A DNA stretch of 64,000 nt from Magnolia sinica (taxonomy: Eukaryota; Streptophyta; Magnoliopsida; Magnoliales; Magnoliaceae): contig NC_080577.1 of the NCBI RefSeq assembly GCF_029962835.1, forward strand, positions 6,982,501-7,046,500, read 5' to 3'. The notes under the pieces are model-generated. The model saw only the letters and a list, made by a program, of their open reading frames with translations. It was not told where the DNA came from and made no database searches. Within the stretch, counting starts at the first letter, position 1; every line of letters begins with the position of its first letter. Below are positions 22,700 through 34,044 of this stretch, piece by piece. The translations under genes and the position numbers were made by a program.

Positions 22700-23430
22700 T
22701 CAAGCAATTTCATTGTATGCTTTAGTCACTACCATATATTCAACTTCGGTTGTGAAAAGTGTAACTATAGATCGAAACTCCAATATCCAACTGATAGCTT
22801 TATCCGCTAACACAAACGAGTAACCGAAAGTAAGCATTCTATTATTCACATTTCTTACACAATCCGTATTCATATATCCTACAAGTTTCTCCTTATAATT
22901 CTTAAAAACTAAGATGTAGTCTATCATACCCTGTATGTACCTAAGTAACAATTTCATTACTTCCCAACATTTCTTGCCAGGGTTTAAAATGTATCTGTTC
23001 ACAATACCCACAGTATGTGAAATATCCAATCTTGTACAGAACATGCCATATATAAGATTGCCAACCGCGACGCTACATGAGACATACCGTTTTTCTTCAT
23101 TTGGTATATGACATAAACTCGAAGATAGTCGAAAGTGAACAGTGTGTGGGGTGCTAATTGATTTAACTTTTTTTAGTCCAAAAATGATCAAGACATTCTC
23201 AAGATACTCCTCCTGAGACAATCATAGCATGCACTTTTCCCTCTCTCAATGTATATTGATGTTGAGAATCCTCTTTGTAGCTCCCAAATCTTTCACCTCG
23301 AATATCTTAAATAACCAAGCTTTTAATATGTTGATTTTAGATATGCTACGACTAGTGATAAACATATCATCAACCAATTCAAAATGCAATGGAAAAGTAC
23401 AATGATTAACATTCCTGTACAACATTCAAA
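22700..23430 (-). pseudogene. Ty1/copia pol remnant (end of reverse transcriptase and RNase H)
   Basis: On the minus strand the order matches copia pol. A degraded catalytic box LVDDMFI (normally YVDDM) lies near 23,360, then a weak KDLGA segment. The frame 23,221-22,700 follows with SQEEYLENVL, AVGNLIYGMFCTRLDISHTVGIVNRY, LLLRYIQGM and the RNase H part ending TEVEYMVVTKAYNEIA. The Y/VDD change, an in-frame break before 23,221 and loss of everything upstream show that it is a dead fragment. No LTRs could be assigned. It is more diverged than the element at 38.6 kb and reads in the opposite direction. Confidence 0.85.
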
Positions 23431-23900
23431 TGTATTTGATTTACAAGCACAAAAATCATAATGATTGCACTTTTCTATTATTTTAATGTAAAATTATTAA
23501 ATTTATATGCCAATGTGTTGGTTTAGACTTGATATATATTTCCATGCAATGCAACAATTGCTTCACTGGTACAATTATAATGACTACACTTTTCTATTCC
23601 ATTTCCATAGGCCCTTGGTATAACTAAATGTACCAAGCCTATCTAATATAGCCAAAAGGGGATTTACCCCCAAATGGCCCATGCACCAAAAGTCCACATC
23701 CTTAGAAAAATACTAACTCTTCAATAGTAAGGTAAGCAATTGGCTGGACATGGGTGAGGCAGGATCAATATTTTTAAAAGGCATTGCATGACCAGTTCAA
23801 GATCTGGGCCTGAACTGACGCCAGGCCCACCCGTTGTCAGTCCTGTTCAATAGGTGTCCAATGCACATATGGTTAAGACAGAAAATCTAAAAACAGTTTG

Positions 23901-23901
<1 letters not shown>

Positions 23902-23953
<52 letters not shown>
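23902..23953. repeat. (AT)n microsatellite
   Basis: About 26 AT units. Confidence 0.95.
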
Positions 23954-23958
<5 letters not shown>

Positions 23959-24982
23959 AAAAAAAGGCTTAATATTTGATGGCCTGGATGTTCGCTTGAT
24001 ATCAATGGTTTTGATCACCGAACCATGAGTCCCACTTGTACAAATTGGAAGCCCTGTTGGTACTGTATATGAACATTCCGCAAGGCCACGGATCATCTAA
24101 GAAGGATGTACTGGGCAGGTCCAAAGACTTTCTGGGCAGACACAGGACGGTCTGCGCCTGGGACTGAAGACTAGGCTCATTAGCTAGTGACTAGGGCTGT
24201 CAGCGGTTGTACAGGTCAGGAGTTGTGCAGGTGCCATTTATTTATCTCAAATCAGACCGTCCAAATTGTGGGTCCCAATCCAAATGAGTCCATTAACCAA
24301 AAGTTAGATAGAGCCAATTTCTTAATTAGTCAATTAGTTGGCATGCAATGGATGGTTATAACGAAACATGTCATTGGTCTGTATTCAACAAACCAATTTC
24401 CATTGATCGATTGTTTCTAACTTTTAAATCAATCAGATTCTGGTATCATAACATATCTACAGCGGGTCCCATGATGTGGACAGTCTAACTTGAATTAATA
24501 CAGCATTGTCTATGATTTTGAGTGCATGTGTATGAACTGCCGGTTTATAAAATAACTACCCATGTCCAAATTGTGCAAATTCCAATGTAGGGCTATGAAA
24601 ACCCGTATGATATTAATTCATCAGACAATGGCTCAGATGAGAGTGACCCATCAACTGGACGCTCTTGATCCATTGGGCTAGTGCAGACAACACGTTATAC
24701 TTTCATAGGATCTAGCTCTTAATAAAATATGAGAAAGCACGTGAGTTGGATCCCTTCCCAAGAGCTCGTTTTGCATGTATGTGGGGCCCATTTATGCATA
24801 AATGACAATAAAGCCATCATGCAAGATCACCCACCATAAAAATTAGACACCCAAAAACATCAGACTAATCAAATCATAAGGTGGGTCACCATAATAAACA
24901 ATGGAAAACCATCCAATTTCACATAGTGGGCCTCTTGATTGTTGGATCAACTTATATTTGGGGTGTCCCACCTTCATGGTTG
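23954..24982. other. Intergenic, degraded repeats, no gene
   Basis: It contains a hAT-MITE-like CTAGGGCTGTCAGCGG start at about 24,190 and fragments of GTGGGCC-type palindromes. No supported coding sequence. Confidence 0.4.
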
Positions 24983-25701
24983 TGATGTAGAGTGGGTCAT
25001 GGATAGTTTCATGGCCAAGATGGATAAGAAAAGGCCCGGTCGACGACAAAAGTGATCCGGACCGTCGGACCTTAGATCAGGTGTATCTCACAATCCAGAA
25101 TGAGTTATCAGGCGTAAAATATATGATTTTGCAGTAGAACAAGCTACTTTAACCAACCAACCCCACTATGCCAGGTTGCGCAAGCTGGATTTGCGAAATA
25201 CCTCCGGATCGACATTCGCTTCCCCTTTTTAATTCCGTTTTTACCATAAAAAATAAGTTTTAGCTTGATTATAACTCTTCATCCGTAGGGCTTTATGAGT
25301 TGTGTCCAACATGAAAAGTGCTTAGAATAATTAGGAGAACAGCTTAGTGATGCTAAATAAAACACTTAATATTTTTGGCCGAAAACCTTGCGCATTAGTA
25401 GACATCACGACTGTCTATAAATAGCAAGTTTACTATTTATAATAAGTTGCGAATTCTAAGAGTTTTAGTTGTAGTTTGCTTTTGATTTCTCTCCTTGGTA
25501 CCTCTATTTAAAGGGGTTGTGAACTCATTTATTTGATTCATTAATTAATTTTGAATTTTATAGAATTTATTTTATAATTTGCTTGCTTTTTTTCTCGTGG
25601 ATTTGAGAAACTTCTATGAAGAGTCCAGAGAAATTCCGTGGATTCAGAATAACTCGAGAGAGAGACGGTGCTTGACCTCATTCAAGTTCATCCCTGCGTC
25701 A
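24983..25701. mobile_element. solo LTR, same family, copy 2
   Basis: The 719-bp unit runs from TGATGTAGAGTGGG to CCCTGCGTCA, collinear with copy 3 (GAAAAGGCCCGGTCG, AGCTACTTTAACCAACCAAC, CTATAAATAGCAAG, CTCGTGGATTTGAG). Flanks are GGTTG and GTTTG, a 5-bp duplication with one change. It lies a few bases from O-methyltransferase exon-1 fragment C and may have helped to break it. Confidence 0.82.
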
Positions 25702-25706
25702 GTTTG

Positions 25707-26000
25707 CAGCCTCATTATCCTTGTTAAAGATCGTGGAAGTGGGTGTGGCACTGTACATTTCTTTGCTCCCTTGATTGCTGCTGTTTTTCAAGAAGAATGC
25801 CGAGTGGACCAACACAGGGATCTGGCTGGTGATGGACGGATGTGGTTTTAGGTAGCAGGGACCGAAATACCAACTACATGAGTATTTGGACGGACATGAT
25901 TGCGGATGGTGTCGGGTATGCCCAGCTGAATGGCAGAAATTAGAACAAATGGTTCCATACCTGGAACTGGGCAAATGATTAGCTTTCTCTCCTCGACTGA
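25707..26000 (-). pseudogene. O-methyltransferase exon-1 fragment (copy C)
   Basis: Minus-strand translation in shifting frames gives VWNHLF, then QLGIPDTIRNHVRP, then VLVHSAFF..KEMYSATPTSTIFNKDNEA. These match copy A (VWNHLFHYVN, QLGIPDIIHNHGRP, LLVHLG) and the family's usual YSLTPTSRLF-type stretch. They come from the N-terminal dimerisation domain of plant class II methyltransferases. At least two frameshifts and one stop break it, and it ends at the solo LTR. The matching exon 2 is absent downstream; copy B's exon 2 lies on the wrong side to belong to it. Confidence 0.75.
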
Positions 26001-26170
26001 ATTCCCTTCCAAATTGATTCAGTTCTTGAAAATTGGAATTGCTTTCTCCCATATTCAAGTTATCTTGCTTACTTTGAATTGAGTGGCCGACAGTAGTTAC
26101 ATTCCATCATTATTACTACTTTTCTAGCATCAAGCAGCATGGAATTTGAGACCACTGCTAAGCTTTGTGC

Positions 26171-26588
26171 AGGCCCATTTTGATGTTGGTGTGACATGTT
26201 CACCGTGCATCAGTTTGGCCAGTTCATGTTAGGACATGATACCAGGCAGATTCAAAACTCAAGTGGGCCACACCACAGGAAATAGGGGGATCGAAAATCA
26301 CACTGCTGAAACCTTCTTGAACCCCACCGTGATGTTTATATGCCATCCAACCAGTTCATAAGGTGAGTTCCACCGGATGAAGGGAAACCACATACATCAG
26401 CCTGGTTCAAAACTTCTTTGGCTCTGACAAGGTTTCATTTGTAAGCGTTTAATCCCTACTAGTTGTTATAGTGTTGCCTACCTAAATTTTAAAACTGATT
26501 AATTTTTAATGAATCATCATAACATGAGGTGGTGCAATTGATGTACAAAGCGTATAAAACAGATCATCATGATTGGCTCTACAAAGCC
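26171..26588. repeat. palindromic MITE, degraded
   Basis: The left arm has AAGTGGGCCACACCACAGG, the centre ACCGTGATGTTTATATGCCA, and the right arm ends near AGATCATCATGATTGG. Limits approximate. Confidence 0.6.
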
Positions 26589-26939
26589 TAGGGTTACATG
26601 GGCTTCTAATAACTAGGGTTAAAAGAAATTCCCTGGCCAAAAGCACCTCTACATATGGCCACATGTGGGAACACAAATTCTATAGATCTGGGGACCCATC
26701 GGGCATCATAGTTTCCTGACATGGTGAGATTTGATTGAGCTATGTGCTGCTATTTGAGATGAGTTTCATTATAGGTCACAAATCAAATAATGGCCTACAT
26801 TGTGGGTGGAATACAGGCCAAAATTAACTAACATTCTCTCCTTCATATCTTGGTCCTACTTACAATTAGTTAATCTGATTTACACTAATCAGTATTACTT
26901 TTCTCACTTCAATTATAAATAGTATTAATAGAGTTAATT

Positions 26940-27339
26940 TCCTGGTTAGTTGGGTAATAAATCTTTCTTACCTTAAAAAAAAAAAAAAAAAAAAGTTTCC
27001 ACAGATCCTCCAATTCTTACACCCATATTACTATAATGTTCCAACTTCCAACCTCCTCACCTACATTTCACTGATTAGTGGAGGCAACGGGTCAGGTTGG
27101 CCCACGGGTCAACTGGCCCGACTTGCTTTTGAAGTGGGTTTGAGCCAAGCTACATGGCAGCAGATTGAGCTCAGGCTTGAAATGTGATTAGTTTAATTAA
27201 GCAAATGGGTTAGACTTGGACCTAACCGGTCATTTAAGTTATCAATGAGTTACACCACATACCCCGCCTGACCCAACCCAAGAACTGAAACAAAATATTT
27301 TTTATTTTTTATTTTATTTTTTATTGTGTATATACTTAT
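26940..27339. repeat. hAT-like CCCGAC/GGGTC-rich repeat, left part
   Basis: After an A-run at about 26,975, the stretch is rich in GGGTCAGG, GGCCCGAC and CTGACCCAACCCA. It resumes at 28,035-28,200, so the solo LTR at 27,340 was inserted into it. Confidence 0.5.
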
Positions 27340-28034
27340 TGATGTAGAGCTGGTCCCGAACACTTTCATGGCAAAGATGGACCAGAGAAGGCCCGATCGG
27401 AGGTGAAAGTGATCAGGACCATCATAATCTTAAAATAGTCGTATCCCGCAAATTGGAATGAGTTTTTGGACATATCATATATGACTTTGGGGTAGGAGAA
27501 GCTACTTTACCCAACCAACCCTGCTATGTTTGGTTGCCCACGCCAGATTTGTGAGATTCCATCAGATAGATCGATGGTCAAAAATCCATTTTATTTTTGT
27601 TTTTACTATAAATAGTAAGTTTTAGTTAAATCATAAATTTTAATCCTTTGAGTTGTAGGAGTCATGCCCGACATGAAAAGGGCCAGAAAAATTAGGAGAA
27701 TAATGTGGTTAGGCCAAATTAGATACTATTTTTGACTGAAAACCATGAAGTTTAGTAGGAATGGTGACAGTTTATAAATAGTAAGTCATATGTTTTTAGG
27801 GAGTTTGAGTCCAAAACTTTGTCGAGATCAGGGCTCATTATTTTTAAAGGATTCTAATTTTGTTTTCAATAATCAATTAATTTATTTCAAATTTATTAGA
27901 AATCATTTCTAATTTTATCCCTTGTAAATTTGAGGAATATTTATGAGGAATCCAAAGAACTCCATAGTTTCAGAGTAGTTATCCCTTGAGGAAGACGGTG
28001 ATTGACCTCATCACGTCCTTCCTTCCTTGTGTCA
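27340..28034. mobile_element. solo LTR, same family, copy 3
   Basis: The 695-bp unit starts TGATGTAGAGCTGG and ends CTTGTGTCA, flanked on both sides by CTTAT (27335-27339, 28035-28039), a perfect 5-bp target duplication. It is collinear with copy 2 along its length, with the shared GGAGAAGCTACTTTACCCAA and TTTATAAATAGTAAG blocks. Confidence 0.88.
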
Positions 28035-28384
28035 CTTATCCACTAGGTTAGGTTTTGCATAGCCTAAGAGTTCCATGCCATTCTTAACCTGAATTGAGTC
28101 GTGGCAGGTTGGCTCGAGTCTGACCCATTTACCATTAAATGAGTCCACTTGGGCTTTTATGAATTTTTAGGTGGCCTGGGTCTGTGTAAACGCAGGTTTG
28201 GGCAATTGAGACACCAAGGGAGTCAATAGAAAGGGGACACCGACCCTATAATTCTGAATGGTGCCTACCATGCTGTGTATGTGGAATTTGGATCGTCCCT
28301 CCATCTGCCTTCGACGATGGGGCATGCAAATAACCAGACCATTTTGTACATCAGGTGAGGCCTGGTGAAATCAAAGGTGGGCGT

Positions 28385-29490
28385 TCCCTCTCTAATGTTT
28401 CCCTTGCTGTGGTCCACCTGAATCACAAATGGGCTTGAATTTCAAACCCTGATCCTAACATGATGTGGCACGTCTAGGTAGCTGTGGATGTCAACAGCAC
28501 ATCATGTAGATGAGCCTTGTTTATTTAATTAATAATAGAAGCCTCTTCTTGATAATAGACTATGATTCAGTTCTTTTTCATTAACTAATGTATATCAAGG
28601 ATAAACTTTGATAATCGACCGCAAGCCTAATGCAAGTGTAATCTCGTAGTCAGATTAACCAGCATGGATGAAGATTTTCTGCCACTCATGTTCTTCCCTC
28701 TTTTTGCCTGTCGAGTGCACCATCATCATCATATCGAAGCAAAGCTTCCTCTCCATTGACCTCTAATCATCCATCTTGGCATTCACAACAGTTTCCAATG
28801 TGATCAGCTTCCCACCGTCTTCTTTAGTTAGAATCACGTCTTTGCACCATTTTAACATATTCACACACTTATCATCACTCCGGTCGCGTAAGACCGACTG
28901 CGAGCCATTTTCACAAAGATTAGAAGACATTGCCACAGATGGAATGGGCTAGGTTGGATCAACCCATGAATTATCCTATTTTATATTGAACATGATTCCA
29001 GTTTTTATTGAACTCAAGGAACCTTTTTTGTCACAAATGGGCTTGCACCTAGCCTTAGGCCCGGTTTCAGTAACAAATGTTTTTAGACCTACATCTGGAC
29101 CTAAAGAATCACAAGCCCAGCATATAGCAGTTTGGGTCCAATTGCTTACCTACGGTCCACTAGTTTCTGCCATGGTGGAGAACAACACATACATGACAAC
29201 AAGTGTGTATGGTTCTAAAACTCGTTGACTCCACCTAAAACACGGCTGAGTCAACTTGGCTTAGCAAGATTTTGAACCGAGTCCTTGGGAAACAAGGTAG
29301 TGGGTGTGACTTGGCCTGGACTTGCTGAGACTCGTTGAGTCAACTCGACATGACTCAAACCGACTCACTCTATTTATCAACAGAAAGATTTTATTTAGAA
29401 GAAAAATTGTTGGCAATTCCATTCCAACTCCCACATCACTAAGCAAAGCAACAACCATAGCAACAGGGGCTTATGCAACGACCTTTTCTT
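28385..29490. repeat. segmental duplicate of 34,045-35,055
   Basis: TGTGGTCCACCTGAATCACA, GAGCCTTGTTTATTTAATTAA, the O-methyltransferase exon 2, and intron blocks up to AGCAAAGCAACAACC all occur in the same order and orientation as at 34,045-35,055. The duplicate here has about 150 bp extra at 28,980-29,130. Confidence 0.8.
28595..28897 (-). pseudogene. O-methyltransferase exon 2, dead (copy B)
   Basis: The same 303-bp length as exon 2 of copy A, entered after a CAG acceptor-like site and ending GLRSIIKVYP-stop. Readable blocks are SVLRDRSDDKCV, KEDGGKLITLETVVNA, HEWQKIFIHAG and SDYEI. Two stops interrupt it (a TAG after MDD, a TAA after HAG), and the family's HDWSD-type catalytic segment reads RDRSD, with neither the histidine nor the tryptophan. 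It lies inside a duplicated block shared with copy A. No exon 1 is present upstream, so only the 3' half was copied or kept. Confidence 0.88.
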
Positions 29491-29701
29491 TTTAACCGTT
29501 TTCTAAAAAAATTTCTCACTAATATATATATATATATGGGAAAAGATATTATATGCTCGACCGTGTGGAAAAATTCTAACCCAACGGTAAGATTTTAGAG
29601 GATAAGTGGAGAAACAAAACCGATGAAACCGGTTATTAAAATATGACCAGGAGTATTTCCAGCAAAAGCCTTAGCATGTAGTAGTGCATTAGAATCCTGA
29701 G

Positions 29702-30130
29702 TGGGGCATACCGTGGGATTTTTTGAGAAATCCACCCCGTCCATCCGTTTTTCCATATCATTTAAGGGGTTGAGCCTAAAATTGAACCAAATCCAAGTCT
29801 CAAGTTGATCGTATCACAGGAAATAGTAGGAATAATGATTTCAACCAGTGAAATCATGTTAGGCCCCACATTGATGTTTATTTGTTATCCAATCTATTCA
29901 TAAGATCATACAGACATGGATGAATAGAAAAAACAAATATAAGCTTGATCCAAAACTTCCGTGGGCCCCAAGAATTCTTTTGACAGTAGATGTTCAATTC
30001 TACTGTTTCATGTGGTGTGGTTCATTTGAACATTTTATATGATTAGTTTTTGGGCTCAAGCTCTAAAATCATATGGTAAAATGGATGGACGGAGTAGATC
30101 AGATACATAAATCATGATGGACCTCACAGT
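29702..30130. repeat. palindromic MITE, type II/I hybrid
   Basis: The left arm is type II (TTGAGAAATCCACCCCGTCC). The right arm reads GATACATAAATCATGATGG, closer to type I. The middle has the usual GGTGTGGTTCATTTGAA box. Confidence 0.65.
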
Positions 30131-30187
30131 GTCTACTCAGTACGCTAAGGGTGGTGAGTTACTCCGCAATCTGCTTCCGTTGAACAG

Positions 30188-30744
30188 GGGCGCGGATTAG
30201 CTAATGACACGCTGAGCAGCCAGACTTACTACTGAAGTTACGTCAACAAGTTCCATGGGCCCCATTATAATGTGTGTTTTGTATCCACTCCATCCATTCA
30301 CTTGGAGAGATCATTTCAGGGCAATATCCAAAGAACGAGTTAAATCCAAAGCTCTAGTGGACCCAGCACAAATAACAGTGGGATAGTGATGCCCATCGTT
30401 AAAAACTTCTAAATGCCACAAAAGTTTTAGATCAAGCTGATATTTGTGTTTTCCCTTCTTTCATGTCTTTTTTAACTTTTGAACAGGTTGGATTTCAAAT
30501 AAACATTATGGTGGGCCTTAGGATAGTTTCAATTGTGGGAATCACTCTCCCCACTGTATTCTGTGGTGGGGTCCACTACAGATTTTTATCTACCTCATTC
30601 TTTGGCTCATGCCCTAAAATGATATCTCAAAATGGATGGACGGTGTGGATACAACACATACATCATAGTGGGGCCTACAAAACTTAGTGACGTCACTTTA
30701 GTAGAGCAATCGCTACTCAACCTTTCAGTATCTAACCCGCGTCC
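30188..30744. mobile_element. 557-bp foldback MITE, probable Mutator-like
   Basis: The left end GGGCGCGGATTAGCTAATGA is mirrored by a right end reading GGACGCGGGTTAGATACTGA. Inside these, GTTACGTCAACAAGTT mirrors AACTTAGTGACGTCAC. Flanks GTTGAACAG (30179-30187) and GTCAAACAG (30745-30753) agree at 7 of 9 positions, consistent with an aged 9-bp target duplication. Non-coding. Confidence 0.7.
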
Positions 30745-30814
30745 GTCAAACAGGCCCGTTCCGGAAACGGATTGGCTACTCCTTGCCACCGGAAGCGGAT
30801 TGTGTAGTGAGTGC

Positions 30815-31300
30815 GGATTGTGTGCTTAGTGTACTGAGTAAACTCCGTGGGGTTCACTATGATTTATTTATTATATCCACTTTGTCCATTCATTTTACCA
30901 AATAATTTAAGGGGTATATATAGCCTAAAAATGAAATATATAAAATGTTTAAATGGACCACACAACAGGAAATAGTTGAATTGAACGTCTATAGTTGAAA
31001 TTTCTTGGGGGCCATAGAAGTTTTGGATCAAGCTTATATTTGTTTTTCCCATTCATCTATGTCTGTATAATCTTATGAACAGGTTAGATGAAAATTAAAC
31101 ATCACTATGGGGCCTAGCAAGGTTTCAACGGTGGAAATCATTATCTTCGCTGCTTCCTGTGATATGGTCCACTTGATCTTTGGATATGCTTCAATTTTGG
31201 TCTTAATTAACCCCTTAAATTAGATGGAAAAACGAATGGACGGTGTGGATAGATCACATACATTCAAGGTGGGCCCAAGTAACTCAGTATGCAACTCGAT
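30815..31300. repeat. palindromic MITE, type I
   Basis: The left arm GTACTGAGTAAACTCCGTGG mirrors the right arm at AACTCAGTATGC. The centre carries GGACCACACAACAGGAAATA and GATATGGTCCACTTGAT. Confidence 0.7.
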
Positions 31301-31301
31301 T

Positions 31302-31807
31302 TCCCTGCCACCCGCCAATGGCAGGTGGTTAGTGCTTTGTGGGCCCCACAATGATGTATGTGTTTCATTCATGCCGTCCATCTATTTTTCTAGATCATTT
31401 TCGGTTATGAGACCAAAAATAAGGTATATACCAATCTCAAGTGGACCACATTACAAGCAACAGTGTTGATTGAACGTCGACCATTAAAAACTTTTTGGGA
31501 TTCAAAATAGTTTTGGATCAAGATGATATTTGTTTTTTCACTTCATCTATGTCTGTATGACCTAATCAACAATTAGATGTCAAATAAACAGTACAGTGGG
31601 CCTTAGGAGGATTTTAATGGTGGACATACAACCACTATTGTTTTCCTATGGTGTGGTCCACTTGAGATTTATATCCCTTTCATTTTTGGGATAAAGCTAT
31701 AACATGATATGTAAAATTGAATAAAAGACATGGATGAAACACATACATCATGGTGGGGCCCATAGAGTACCGACCATCACCACCCGGCTAGTGGCAGGGG
31801 AATAGCC
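31302..31807. repeat. palindromic MITE, type I
   Basis: The left CTGCCACCCGCCAATGGCAG segment precedes TGTGGGCCCCACAATGATGT. The right end has CATCATGGTGGGGCCCATAG, then a CCACCCGGCTAGTGGCAGG segment. Mirrored centre boxes are present. Confidence 0.75.
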
Positions 31808-31883
31808 AATTCATTTCCGCTCGTTCCGCACTGACGCCAAAGAAAGAGTACAGGGATTGCGTCTCACCTGGTAATCTGTTTGG

Positions 31884-32310
31884 TAGGACTCTGTGGGCCC
31901 AACGTGATGTAATTATTTTATCCACATCGTTCATTGCTTTTCTCATATTATTTTAAGTTATGATCCTAAAAATGAAGCAGGTCCACAGCTCCAATGGACC
32001 ACACCAAATGAAACTGCAGTGATGATGACACCCACCATTGAAACCTTTTTAAGGGCCACCTTGATGTTTTTTTTACCATCCAACCTACTCAAAAGGTCAT
32101 GTAGACGTGGATGAAGTGAAAACACAAATATCAAATTGATCTGAAAATTCTTCATCTCCTAAGAAGTTTTTAATGGTGAATGTTCAATCCCCAACTTGTG
32201 GTCCACTTGATCCCTGGACTTGACTCATTTTTTGGATCATAACTTAAAATGATATGATAAAAACAGATGGATAGGGTGGATTTCTCAAAAAACCCCACGA
32301 TAAGCCCTAT
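31884..32310. repeat. palindromic MITE
   Basis: The left arm is CTGTGGGCCCAACGTGATGT and the right arm ends TTCTCAAAAAACCCCACG. The centre has GGACCACACCAAATGAAACT and a mirrored TTGTGGTCCACTTGATC. Confidence 0.65.
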
Positions 32311-33547
32311 CTAGGTTTCTAGGACAGGACCTTCATGCGGAGGCTTTTTGTAGGAAATATACCTGAGAGAGAGTTGGTTTCACCGGTTTTGTTTCTCCAC
32401 TTACCTATAAAATCTCACCTTTCTTCCTATAAAATCTCACCATTCCTTTGAAACTTTCGCCATCCGACTGCTAGCATAGTGCTAGCTCTCGACCGTATGG
32501 AAGGTAACACACGGTCGAGAGCGTATAGTACCTTTTCCCTATACACACACGCGCGCGGAAACACTCACCTGCGAACCAGTTCGTATGTACTACATACCAA
32601 CTTTTTTGAGAACCCATCAAACGTGATGTGGATCCAAAATCTGAACCGTTCATGCGAAGCAACACCTCGTGAAACCCCTTGGGACCAAGTTTTACCTTGA
32701 TCTAAAACTTTTATGGGCCATGAAAAATGAAAACAGTTTCTTCCCTTGATTTGCATTTCTCTTTGCTATAGCCCACCAGAATTTTAGATCAGGGTGAAAA
32801 TTTGTCACAGGGGGTTTCATGGGATTCTGCATCACATGGACCGTTCAGATTAGACACCCATGACACGTGTGCAAAGGTGCGAACGTGCATAGGTGCGCAG
32901 GGGAGCATGACTCTATATATACATACACACACACAAGGAACTACTAAATTAATATAGAATTTACATTAAGTGCCTTTTTCAACGACCCGTAATCCGATAC
33001 AACAACTATTGTAAGCAGTGGATAAAACACCCACGTCATGTGGGGTCCACCGTGTTGTTACTTTGAAAGTTACTCCGTCCATCAACTGCGCCTTCTCATA
33101 TTCACCGAACATTCCCATAATAAGACCGATCCCAAAACCAGGTGGGCCAAGCTGGGGAACCATCTAAAGCCACGACAGTGTCGCCCACATGAGTCTTGGC
33201 CACAGGCTGATTTTTACAGATGCTGTTATCCTCGTGAGGCTAGCCTGATGAACGGACCGGATGTAATGTACACACAGGGGTGGGCCAAGCACGCAAGCCT
33301 ATTATATATTGGTGTCCCTTCCCCATTGTTCCATTTGGTGTGGCCCTCCTGAGTCTGGATCGTGCTGATTTTTGTCCTCGGAATTCACATCGAGGGGCTC
33401 ACTTGATTGACGGAATGGATGGCGTACAAAACAAGGTGGGCCACGGCGTTCAATTATGCGCTGGAGCTCACCCCGAAAGCTAGCGTGGACAAACTCAAAC
33501 CATTCAGCCGTGCATGGATGGAATGGAGGGGTACATTTAAAGCATAA
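32311..33547. other. Intergenic, no gene recognised
   Basis: It has an exact local inverted pair, CTCGACCGT (32,488) and ACGGTCGAG (32,512), separated by a short spacer, and short frames on both strands that match nothing. 33,477-33,547 begins the CTAGCGTGGACAAACTCAAA block also seen at 14,746. Confidence 0.4.
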
Positions 33548-33700
33548 TAGTGAGGAATGCGGATCATCTGTTTCCAGCGCACAGTGGCTTCCCGTGTCCT
33601 TGAATTTAATTGGTCCACGTCATTTATGCTGACGTCAGCACAGAATCTTAATAAAATAAGAAAATTTATTTACAAAATGCTACCTGGTTAATCCATCTAA
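33548..33700 (+). repeat. dispersed repeat, inverted copy at 52,965-53,112
   Basis: TTGAATTTAATTGGTCCACG, TCATTTATGCTGACGTCAGC and TTACAAAATGCTACCTG occur here in the order found on the opposite strand at 53,110-52,965. A TGACGTCA palindrome (cAMP-response-like / bZIP core) lies within. Confidence 0.75.
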
Positions 33701-33830
33701 ATGAATGAGCTACGGACTATAAGGGATTTTTGCTACAGGTAAAAACCGTAGTAATAGTGTTACGTTTTTTTACCTTAGCGAAAAACTCCTAATTCATCAG
33801 GTTTTAGTTAATGGCTAAGGGTCCCATAAG

Positions 33831-34010
33831 GGGCTCTATGGGCCCACTGCAATGTATATATTTTTATCTAAACTGTCTATCCATTTTTAAAGCTCATTTT
33901 AGGATATGATCTCGAAAAAGGAGGCAGATCAAGGGTCAAGTGGACCACACCGTGGGAAACAGTGGAGATTAAATGCCTACCATTAAAACTTTCTTGGGAG
34001 TGGTGTGGTC
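33831..34010. repeat. half of a palindromic MITE
   Basis: Only a left-type arm is present: GGGCCCACTGCAATGTATAT through AAGTGGACCACACCGTGGGA and TGCCTACCATTAAAAC. The right arm is missing; sequence from about 34,045 is the segmental duplicate block. Confidence 0.6.
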
Positions 34011-34044
34011 CTCTTGGGCCTTCAATCTTCCTCCTTTTCCTCCC

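Noticed and set aside
28595..28897. Pairing exon 2 of copy B with exon-1 fragment C as one gene
   Set aside because: Both are on the minus strand, so exon 1 would have to lie at higher coordinates than exon 2; C lies at lower ones, so they are separate copies.
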